Source: JAGNEJ01 sp043757865
Lineage (GTDB): Bacteria; Verrucomicrobiota; Verrucomicrobiia; Verrucomicrobiales; V1-33
Reading direction: 5' to 3'
DNA length: 12,427 nt
Assembly: GCA_043757865.1 (NCBI GenBank)
Contig: JAYVOP010000366.1
Coordinates: 1-12,427 of the forward strand
Shown one piece after another: positions 1 to 5,676 of the stretch. A model generated the notes under the pieces. It was given only the letters and a program-made list of their open reading frames with translations. It did not search any database and was not told the origin of the DNA. The position numbers and the translations under genes are program-made. Every line of letters starts with the position of its first letter. Within the stretch, counting starts at the first letter, position 1.

Positions 1-138
1 CTGGCTACTTGGTATGTGGACCCCCAGGGGCGGTTAGGATTACAGGCTGCTAACCCCGGCTATGAGCCCCCACCGCAGGATGTGGCTAGTTTCCAAAGCC
101 AACTCCAGGCGGCCCTACGGAAGCTAGGACTCTATTGA
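1..138 (+). CDS. C-terminal fragment of an unrecognised protein (5' end outside window)
   Basis: Frame 1 is open from the first base to a TGA at 136-138 and gives 45 residues, starting LATWYVDPQGRLG and ending LQAALRKLGLY. The composition is protein-like: an aromatic stretch, a proline-rich turn (EPPPQ), then an amphipathic C-terminal helix with alternating Gln, Leu and Ala. The leucine codons TTA and CTA before glycine match those of the neighbouring real genes, which supports it being coding. The stop is 7 bp before the cyclo-ligase ATG, so the two genes are probably co-transcribed. I do not recognise the family from this short tail and assign no function. Confidence 0.6.
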   Translation: MATWYVDPQGRLGLQAANPGYEPPPQDVASFQSQLQAALRKLGLY

Positions 139-145
139 GATCACG

Positions 146-703
146 ATGAAGGCTGCACTAGCCAAGGCTAAACTGCGGGCCGAACAGCTGGCCGCCCTGC
201 GGGAAATCTCACCTGCGCAACGGGCCGCTTGGTCTGAGGAGATCATGGCCCAGATCCTCGTTTCCAGTGCCTGGGAGGCTGCGCGCACGGTGCTGATTTA
301 CGCCCCGTTAGGCAATGAGCCGGATCTGCTAGGCTTGATCGGGCCGGATCGGCGGATGCTGGTTCCCCGGCTCGCGGGAACCCTGTTGACGTTGCATGAG
401 ATCACGGATGCCCCACGCCAACTGGTGCGTTCTCAGAGCTTCCTGCGGGAGCCTACGGCAGACTGCCCAGCGGTGGATCTGGGCGCGGTGGATCTGGCCT
501 TCATCCCGGGGCTGGCCTTTGCCCGGGGCTCGTTGCTGAGGTTAGGTCGCGGTGGCGGTTATTACGATCGTTTGTTAGGAAACGGAGCTTGGCGGGCGCG
601 CAATGTGGGCGTGGGCTTTGCCTGCCAACTGCTAGCGGACTTGCCACAGGAACCTCACGACTGCGCTATGGCAGAGATCATCACAGAGCAGCGCCTGGAC
701 TAG
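146..703 (+). CDS. 5-formyltetrahydrofolate cyclo-ligase (5,10-methenyl-THF synthetase)
   Basis: A cytoplasmic enzyme that uses ATP to convert 5-formyltetrahydrofolate to 5,10-methenyltetrahydrofolate, returning a storage or inhibitory folate to the one-carbon pool. The 185 residues match the usual family size. Visible family features are the N-terminal basic helix (KAKLRAEQLAALR, about residues 7-19), the strand and loop IYAPLGNEPD (51-60), LVPRL (72-76), AFIPGLAF (118-125) and the diagnostic nucleotide-binding loop LGRGGGYYDRLL (133-144), followed by VGVGFACQ (154-161) and the closing HD-x-x-M-x-E-I-I-T segment (171-180). The ATG at 146 is chosen because the basic helix begins there; no clear Shine-Dalgarno sequence precedes it. 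It starts 7 bp after the upstream gene and ends 10 bp before the stop of the convergent gene. Family names in other bacteria are fau or ygfA. Confidence 0.95.
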   Translation: MKAALAKAKLRAEQLAALREISPAQRAAWSEEIMAQILVSSAWEAARTVLIYAPLGNEPDLLGLIGPDRRMLVPRLAGTLLTLHEITDAPRQLVRSQSFLREPTADCPAVDLGAVDLAFIPGLAFARGSLLRLGRGGGYYDRLLGNGAWRARNVGVGFACQLLADLPQEPHDCAMAEIITEQRLD

Positions 704-713
704 CCTCAACCTG

Positions 714-3700
714 CTACGGCAACGTAATACTCAGCCGTTGGAATCGTTTACTGGCGTTACTAGTCGCGGTGTTATCGCGCACGACAGTTAGGCCGACGGG
801 ACTGCCGTTCGGCGTGACGTCAGAAGTGGCGGCGGTGTTGGGCGTAGTCAGCGTGGGGCCGTAGGTAGAGCCGGGGGTCCATTGCACAAGGTCCGGGCTG
901 ACTTCCACGGTGTAGATCACATCACTGCGGACGCGGGTGAAGCTCAGTTCTAAATGGGTGTTGATGAGGCCGCCCGTGGGTTTAAGGAGGAAAGTGCCAG
1001 AGTTCGGATCACCGCCCAGAGCATATTCCGTCAGATTCGCATAGCCATCGTGGTCAGGATCGGCGGTGGGGTCGGCTAGGGAAATGTTGTTGGCGTTGGC
1101 CCCAAAGTTCGTGAAGCGCCAAGCATCGAACGGTTTTTCCTGCACGGTAATCGCAGTGCTCGTGATGGCTCCCAGCGTAGCATAGAGCGGGCCGCTGAGC
1201 GCGAGGGTGAAATTTTTACTAGCTGCTATCGTGCTTGGATTCAGCAACGGAATGCTGACTGGCTGAGAGACGGCATCGTTGTCTAGCCAGTTCAGCGTGC
1301 CGCTCTTGACCGTGTAGTCCACGCCAGCCAGGGCCGTGCCATTGGCCGTGTTATACTGGACACTCACTGGGCCAGTGGAGCCTGCGGCTCGGGTGACGGT
1401 GACGCTGACAAAGCCCGCATTTTTCAAGACACTAGCGGTGGGTGTAGCGGTTTGCAGCGTGCCGGGAGGATGATTTCCGCGCCAGTATTGCAGCAAGGCG
1501 CGCAGCGCGTCGGGCTTGTTGGTGGCTACTCCCAAGCTGTTGGCTTGGTCCTTGGTATTCACGCCATGGCAGACGGCACAGGTGCGCACTTCTCCAGGGG
1601 CAAAGTTCACCCAGTAGCGTTCTTTGATCACGCTTTTAGTGCCAGTGTCATCCGTGAGTTGCCAACTCACGGCCCGTCTTGCTGGCACCACGGCAGCCCA
1701 GGAACCATCCACGCCTAACTTCACAGCTCCGCTGGGAACCCCCGCCACCGTCGGCATTTCCGCTAGGTTTTGATGCAGCGGCAACGGCATCACCCGACGC
1801 CCGGCCCAGCCACCAGCGGGCGCATAACCGCGCACTGCATCCGACTGAAACAACTGCAAGAAACCGATGTCGTAAATTTTATCCGTGGCCACATAGCTGG
1901 CGCTCAACGTCTTGAGTTGCGTGCCCGTTTGTGGGTTTGTCCAAGCCACGCGCAAGTTGAACGGCTGTTGTTTATCTGCAAAATCACGCCGCGTTGAATT
2001 GCGATTCACCACCACCGCTAGGTCATGGGCCTTCAAATAATTTTGAAATGTGGGCGCATGAACTAACTCTTCATCGAACACCGTTTGCTCCACTGCCGCG
2101 ATGCTGTTGGTGAGCTGGGAAGGCTTACTGGCGCTACGATCCAGCACTTCCACCGGGTCCAGTTCCCACAGCGGGGAGTTGGTGCCCGCCGCTGGAGAAT
2201 AGGTCAAATGTTGACTGCCGACCCAGTAGTCCACTGTCACGTTAGGCTGCGTGGTGGGAGTGTTGCTGGTATCCGGCACCATGATCGCACCGGAGGAGAT
2301 TAACATCCGCAGACGGAAACTAAAGCGCGACCGTGGCAGAAGCGCAGTGCCTGCATTCGTATCCTGTTGCGTGGCTTGGGTATGCACGGCTAGCAGCGTT
2401 CCATCGCTCAGCGGGGTGGCATTCCGATAGACATCGGCTGGCGTGCCTAAGGGTGATTGGCCGAGGCCCACATTCGGCAAATTGACCACGGGCGTGACGA
2501 GATTTAACGTGAGGGAATCTGGATTCACGGCGGGGCCTAGATTGTAACTGAGGAGATGCCCCGCCGAGTGCGTGCCGATTTCCGCAATGCTACTCGCATA
2601 GAACAAGCCCGGCGTGACCGGGGATTCGGTGACATTGAAAAGATGCACTGAGCGCGTGCCAGCGCCTGTGAGGTTTGCTAACGCCGGATCGTCCGTCAAG
2701 CTCTTGGTAAGGGATGGGCTGATCTCATGACGGCCCGCGTGATTTTGAACCTCATGGCCAGAGCCATCTTCATGGCACTCCCAGGGGAAGAACTGATTAA
2801 AGGCTAGACCATTGATATTGACCCCGGCTAGCAGCGCGCTTTTGTCGAAGTTCCGGGGCTCCGGGTAGTTGTTATACGTGGAGTAGTTGGCCGTGGTGCC
2901 CGTGGTAAAGGCCGCGCCTGCAGCCTCGCTGACGTAAGTCCTATTGCCGTTAGCTGTTTGCGTCCAGGTTTCCCCTGCCGCCGCATTCGGCACGCGATCA
3001 TACGTGGCAAAGACATCTCGTGCGAGGTGGTCCCACTGCACAAAAATGACCCGCCCTGCGCTGTCAATGAACGGGGAAAATGCGCCCGATGGGGTGTGGA
3101 CCAGATGCACCAACTCATTGCCCAGAGCCCGATCCAGCCGCCACAGGCCAGTGTTGGTGGGTTGGGATAAATATTCATCGAGCTGCGGATAGAGCGCGGC
3201 ATCCAAGCCCCGCGGGGCATCGGAAACAAAGATGATGCGGTCTTGGGTATCGTAACAGGCGTAAATGTTATTGTAGCTGGTCGGCTGCCCGGCCACGGCA
3301 GTGATGACGGGCGTTTGGCCACTGGCGAAGTTGGTGATCTCATAGAGTTGCCAGTGAAAGACGGTGGTGTCCGTGGCATTAGCGGGAGCGCCTATGACCA
3401 TGGAAAAGATTGCTTTCAAGCCATTCCAATGCACCAACGGATGCGCCACCGCAATGCTGCTCGCGCCTTGGAACCCCGTGGCATTGCCATTGGCGTCCAC
3501 GGTCCCGCCGAAGCCAGCCGCACTCGTCAGATTCCGCCGCACGCCAGTGGCATAGCGGATCCACAACGCCCCGCCGCGTGGGGCATTGGCTGCGGTGGGT
3601 TGGGGGTTCTGCATCGCGCTGGCGATGCCGGTGCGCGTGGTGGTGAGGTCGTGAATATCACTACGCAAAATTTCATCCGGCACGGGCACTTGGGTAACAT

Positions 3701-3791
3701 AAAGCACGGGCTTGTTCAGCGTCCCCGCCCCAGCGGGGCCGAGCATGAGGCCGATGCTAAGACAGAGTAAGCGGAGCGGGAATTGATTCAT
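714..3791 (-). CDS. Secreted HZS_alpha-like beta-propeller protein with one CXXCH motif, Calx-beta and TSP3-like domains
   Basis: This 1025-residue protein begins with a signal peptide (MNQFPLRLLCLSIGLMLGPAGAG, cleavage near residue 22-24), so it is exported. Residues about 27-650 resemble, from memory, the hydrazine synthase alpha-subunit middle-domain family of planctomycetes and verrucomicrobia: an opening VLYVTQVPVPDE, a GALWIRY segment, a conserved GRVIFVQWDH (246-255) and FFPWECHEDG (334-343). A single c-type haem motif, C738-A-V-C741-H742, follows. Next come a Calx-beta domain (about 786-885, with NTANGTALAGVDYT), one calcium-type repeat (911-929, DPDHDG then LTEYALGGDP) and a C-terminal beta domain typical of verrucomicrobial secreted proteins (about 945-1025). 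True hydrazine synthesis is unlikely: no beta or gamma subunit gene is present. The substrate is unknown. The ATG at 3791 is fixed by the signal peptide. The gene stands alone on its strand. Confidence 0.85.
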   Translation of the reverse strand: MNQFPLRLLCLSIGLMLGPAGAGTLNKPVLYVTQVPVPDEILRSDIHDLTTTRTGIASAMQNPQPTAANAPRGGALWIRYATGVRRNLTSAAGFGGTVDANGNATGFQGASSIAVAHPLVHWNGLKAIFSMVIGAPANATDTTVFHWQLYEITNFASGQTPVITAVAGQPTSYNNIYACYDTQDRIIFVSDAPRGLDAALYPQLDEYLSQPTNTGLWRLDRALGNELVHLVHTPSGAFSPFIDSAGRVIFVQWDHLARDVFATYDRVPNAAAGETWTQTANGNRTYVSEAAGAAFTTGTTANYSTYNNYPEPRNFDKSALLAGVNINGLAFNQFFPWECHEDGSGHEVQNHAGRHEISPSLTKSLTDDPALANLTGAGTRSVHLFNVTESPVTPGLFYASSIAEIGTHSAGHLLSYNLGPAVNPDSLTLNLVTPVVNLPNVGLGQSPLGTPADVYRNATPLSDGTLLAVHTQATQQDTNAGTALLPRSRFSFRLRMLISSGAIMVPDTSNTPTTQPNVTVDYWVGSQHLTYSPAAGTNSPLWELDPVEVLDRSASKPSQLTNSIAAVEQTVFDEELVHAPTFQNYLKAHDLAVVVNRNSTRRDFADKQQPFNLRVAWTNPQTGTQLKTLSASYVATDKIYDIGFLQLFQSDAVRGYAPAGGWAGRRVMPLPLHQNLAEMPTVAGVPSGAVKLGVDGSWAAVVPARRAVSWQLTDDTGTKSVIKERYWVNFAPGEVRTCAVCHGVNTKDQANSLGVATNKPDALRALLQYWRGNHPPGTLQTATPTASVLKNAGFVSVTVTRAAGSTGPVSVQYNTANGTALAGVDYTVKSGTLNWLDNDAVSQPVSIPLLNPSTIAASKNFTLALSGPLYATLGAITSTAITVQEKPFDAWRFTNFGANANNISLADPTADPDHDGYANLTEYALGGDPNSGTFLLKPTGGLINTHLELSFTRVRSDVIYTVEVSPDLVQWTPGSTYGPTLTTPNTAATSDVTPNGSPVGLTVVRDNTATSNASKRFQRLSITLP

Positions 3792-4078
3792 AAGGTGTCC
3801 AGCATAATGCAGCTGGCGGAGCTTGTCACTGTACTATGGATGTAAAATGCGGCTATCCCTAGCTTACCGCGTCAGCAAGAAGCGTCCGATTGGTGCCCGT
3901 AGCAGTTTTGCTAGGAAAGCCTCACCGAGGACTTGGCGAATCCCCTTTCCTGACCTGCTAAATGTAAGGCCGTCCGGCTGCCGCATTGCGCGACCATGGC
4001 AAAAGTCGTGCTGTCACAGCTACATCGGACGGGTTAGGCTGCCGACGATGGAGGGGCTGCGGGGTCTTGATCGGTGAT
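3792..4078. other. Gene-free gap between two minus-strand genes
   Basis: This 287-bp stretch lies between the 3' end of the PEP-CTERM gene and the start of the HZS_alpha-like gene, so it should hold a promoter for the latter and possibly a terminator for the former. Small open frames on both strands (for example plus 3823-4077) are rich in Arg, Ser and Pro and show no domain. The only structure I see is a 7-bp inverted repeat, CCGTCCG at 3970-3976 with CGGACGG at 4026-4032, around a 49-nt loop, and a direct repeat GGCTGCCG at 3976-3983 and 4037-4044. There is no T-run after the inverted repeat, so it is not a convincing intrinsic terminator. I cannot place the promoter. Confidence 0.5.
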
Positions 4079-4654
4079 TTACGCCCGACGCCGACGCAGC
4101 ATCCCCACCAAGCCCAGACCCGCCAGCAGCGTGGCCGATGGTTCTGGCACGAGCACGGCGGTAAAGGTGGCATTCGGAGACACAGGGTTCAACGTGACGG
4201 CCCCCAAGTTGGAGGCGACGTTGTTAAATTGGCCGAAAGTGCTCGCGTTAGTGTTAGTACTAGCAACCGGGCCAATGGCCGTGCGCAGATCATAAGTGCT
4301 GGTACCGGAGGTCTGCAGGTCCAACAGATCCGGATCCCCGCCGCCGAACTTGCTGAACCCCACGCCGAAACTGCGGGATACAAACACCAATAATGGTTCG
4401 GTAAAGAGGCCCGAGCCGACCCCCGCGATCGTATAGCCACCGACGATGCCCAGGATGTTTTTGTCAGTGCTGGCATTGAGCGCCACCACATTGTCCGTGT
4501 CCCCGCTGAGCGTGAAAGTAAAGGTGGCGTTCATAAAAGCCGTGCCACCCACGCTGCCAGTGCCACTTCCCGTGAAGAAATAACTAATAGCTGCCGCCTA
4601 GCTAGCAGAAGTAAGGGCTAACCCGAAGGCTAAAGAAAGTAAGGAATATTTCAT
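4079..4654 (-). pseudogene. PEP-CTERM sorting-domain protein interrupted by an in-frame amber codon in its signal peptide
   Basis: Read from the ATG at 4654, the frame gives MKYSLLSLAFGLALTSAS, then TAG at 4600-4598 (codon 19), then AAAISYFFTGSGTG and an uninterrupted frame to TAA at 4081-4079. The codons on both sides are in the same frame and together make a complete exported protein: a hydrophobic signal peptide, a Gly/Ser/Asn-rich beta-type body of about 150 residues, and a C-terminal sorting signal with VPEP (169-172), a hydrophobic helix (174-186) and RRRR (187-190). Such proteins are recognised by an exosortase and anchored or released at the cell surface; no exosortase gene is present here. 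A CAG to TAG change would be the simplest origin. Internal GTG at 4552 could start a 157-residue form, but it would lack the export signal. It may be a recent pseudogene, a sequence error, or a read-through gene. I cannot decide which. Confidence 0.75.
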
Positions 4655-4791
4655 AAGCGGTTGGAGTGGTAGTGATGGAATGATGAATCGGGGGAAACGG
4701 CCATAAAACCCGCCGATAAACAGCTAAAAGCCGCTCCTGTCTAATATTTTCTGCATCCTCTGACCCACCGCTCAGCCACGTCCACCGCGGT

Positions 4792-4805
4792 GTTCATATT
4801 TGAAC
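4792..4805. promoter_or_regulatory. Perfect 5-bp inverted repeat GTTCA-N4-TGAAC, possible operator
   Basis: GTTCATATTTGAAC consists of GTTCA and its exact reverse complement TGAAC around TATT. Its AT-rich centre and compact symmetry suit a homodimeric DNA-binding protein. It lies 137 bp upstream of the PEP-CTERM ATG and 155 bp upstream of the response-regulator ATG. Which protein binds it, if any, is unknown. Confidence 0.3.
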
Positions 4806-4850
4806 GAAAATCAGCATGAGCCAGATTAACCACTCTGTTTCCTGGGACCG

Positions 4851-4870
4851 CGTTGGCCGAGCCGCCAACG
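4851..4870 (+). repeat. 7-bp perfect inverted repeat CGTTGGC-N6-GCCAACG
   Basis: CGTTGGC at 4851-4857 pairs exactly with GCCAACG at 4864-4870 around a 6-nt loop. If transcribed toward the response regulator it makes a stable GC-rich hairpin, ending 90 nt before the ATG. A TTTTT run begins 10 nt after the stem (4881), which is too far for a normal intrinsic terminator but could fit an attenuator. It could instead be a DNA operator. Confidence 0.4.
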
Positions 4871-4900
4871 GAGGCAGTGCTTTTTAATGTTTGCGGCAGC

Positions 4901-4939
4901 AGGGGAAATCAGTTTAGATACCCTAGTTCGGTTTCCCCT
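4901..4939 (+). promoter_or_regulatory. Leader stem-loop just upstream of the response regulator
   Basis: AGGGGAAA at 4901-4908 is the exact reverse complement of TTTCCCCT at 4932-4939. Inside it, T4909 can wobble with G4931 and C4910 pairs with G4930, giving a 10-bp stem around a 19-nt loop. The stem ends 21 nt before the ATG at 4961. The only purine-rich, ribosome-site-like stretch in the leader (AGGGGA) is locked in this stem. It may be a regulatory leader element; no known riboswitch class is recognisable. Confidence 0.4.
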
Positions 4940-4960
4940 CCCCTAACCCCCACACATTTG

Positions 4961-5659
4961 ATGAAACTATTAGTCGTCGAAGATTACGTGCCGCTGCGCA
5001 CCTCGATCACCCAACTGCTTAAAGAAAATAGCTACGTGGTGGACGATACTGGGGATGGCGCAGAGGCCATCTCCCTAGCCACGTCGAATACTTACACCCT
5101 CGCCATCATCGACATCATGCTGCCCAGCACGGATGGCATGGAGGTGCTGAAGGCCATCCGTAAGGCGGAGAAGCCCACCGCCGTGCTCATGATTACCGCT
5201 CGGGATGCCATCGATGACCGCGTGCGGGGGCTGGATGCTGGGGCGGATGACTACCTCATCAAGCCCTTTTCCCTAGACGAACTCATGGCCCGCGTGCGGG
5301 CGTTGCTGCGTCGGGCGAACCAGGTGCGGGATCCGAATCTCCGCATCGCAGACCTAGAGCTAGACACCCGCCGCCGCAGTGCGAACCGCGCTGGCGTGGA
5401 GCTGGAGCTGACGAGTAAGGAGTATAATTTACTGGAGCTGCTGATGCTGCGCACCGGCCAAGTGGTGACACGGGCAGATGTCTGGGAGCAGCTATACGAC
5501 TTCGATCAGGAAATGGAGAGCAACGTGATCGATGTCTTTGTGGCCTATCTGCGCAAGAAAGTGGAGCGGCCAGGCTTCGTGAAATTGATCCACACCCGCC
5601 GTGGCCAAGGCTACATCTTGGAAGTCCGCCCCGGGGATCAAGACCTCGTGGACATCTAA
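4961..5659 (+). CDS. OmpR/PhoB-family response regulator (receiver plus winged helix)
   Basis: A cytoplasmic two-component transcription factor of 232 residues, the normal size for the family. The receiver domain (about 1-118) has the acidic pair E7-D8, the phosphoryl-accepting D51 in IIDIMLPSTDG, T79 in MITAR, the GADDY segment and K101 in IKPF. The C-terminal domain (about 127-223) is an OmpR-type winged helix: LELTSKEYNLLELL leads into the helices, VIDVFVAYLRKKV is the recognition-helix region and IHTRRGQGYIL forms the wing. The frame stays open upstream to a TTG at 4853, but MKLLVVEDY is the usual receiver start, so the ATG at 4961 is chosen. No sensor kinase gene lies beside it. It is followed 17 bp later on the same strand by the DUF1800 gene and diverges from the PEP-CTERM gene. 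The leader carries inverted repeats, so autoregulation or leader control is possible. Confidence 0.95.
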   Translation: MKLLVVEDYVPLRTSITQLLKENSYVVDDTGDGAEAISLATSNTYTLAIIDIMLPSTDGMEVLKAIRKAEKPTAVLMITARDAIDDRVRGLDAGADDYLIKPFSLDELMARVRALLRRANQVRDPNLRIADLELDTRRRSANRAGVELELTSKEYNLLELLMLRTGQVVTRADVWEQLYDFDQEMESNVIDVFVAYLRKKVERPGFVKLIHTRRGQGYILEVRPGDQDLVDI

Positions 5660-5676
5660 GCCTAACCCCCTTCCCC

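Larger units (their letters stand above)
4655..4960. promoter_or_regulatory. Divergent regulatory region between the PEP-CTERM gene and the response regulator
   Basis: These 306 bp separate two divergent starts and must hold both promoters. On the minus strand, TAGACA followed after 17 nt by TTTATC (about 4709-4737) is a weak promoter-like pair for the PEP-CTERM gene. No good -35/-10 pair stands out for the response regulator. The region contains three inverted repeats, listed separately (4792-4805, 4851-4870, 4901-4939). A short direct repeat TGATG occurs at 4673-4677 and 4681-4685. Neither start has a Shine-Dalgarno sequence at normal spacing. Confidence 0.5.

Noticed and set aside
2828..3379. 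183-residue minus-strand frame inside the HZS_alpha-like gene
   Set aside because: It is an out-of-frame shadow of the longer gene, whose domains continue through the region.
714..3791. True hydrazine synthase alpha subunit
   Set aside because: There is only one CXXCH, added Calx-beta and TSP3-like domains, and no beta/gamma subunit gene nearby; only family-level resemblance is claimed.
3823..4077. 84-residue plus-strand open frame in the 287-bp gap
   Set aside because: It is Arg/Ser/Pro-rich with no domain or signal peptide, and has no ribosome site; it looks like chance.
4792..4805. LexA (SOS) box
   Set aside because: The half-sites TGTTC and GAAC are present, but they are 6 nt apart; the motif described for Verrucomicrobia has N4, and neither neighbour is a DNA-repair gene.
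4843..4857. Sigma-54 promoter (GG-N10-GC) upstream of the response regulator
   Set aside because: TGG at 4843-4845 and GC at 4856-4857 have the right spacing, but the TT before GC is shifted by one base and the rest of the consensus is missing. It also overlaps a hairpin arm.
4851..4886. Intrinsic terminator from the CGTTGGC hairpin and TTTTT
   Set aside because: The T-run begins 10 nt after the stem, whereas a functional terminator needs it directly after.
4853..4960. N-terminal extension of the response regulator from TTG 4853
   Set aside because: The extra 36 residues have no domain character, and the receiver family starts at MKLLVVED; the extension also runs through both leader hairpins.
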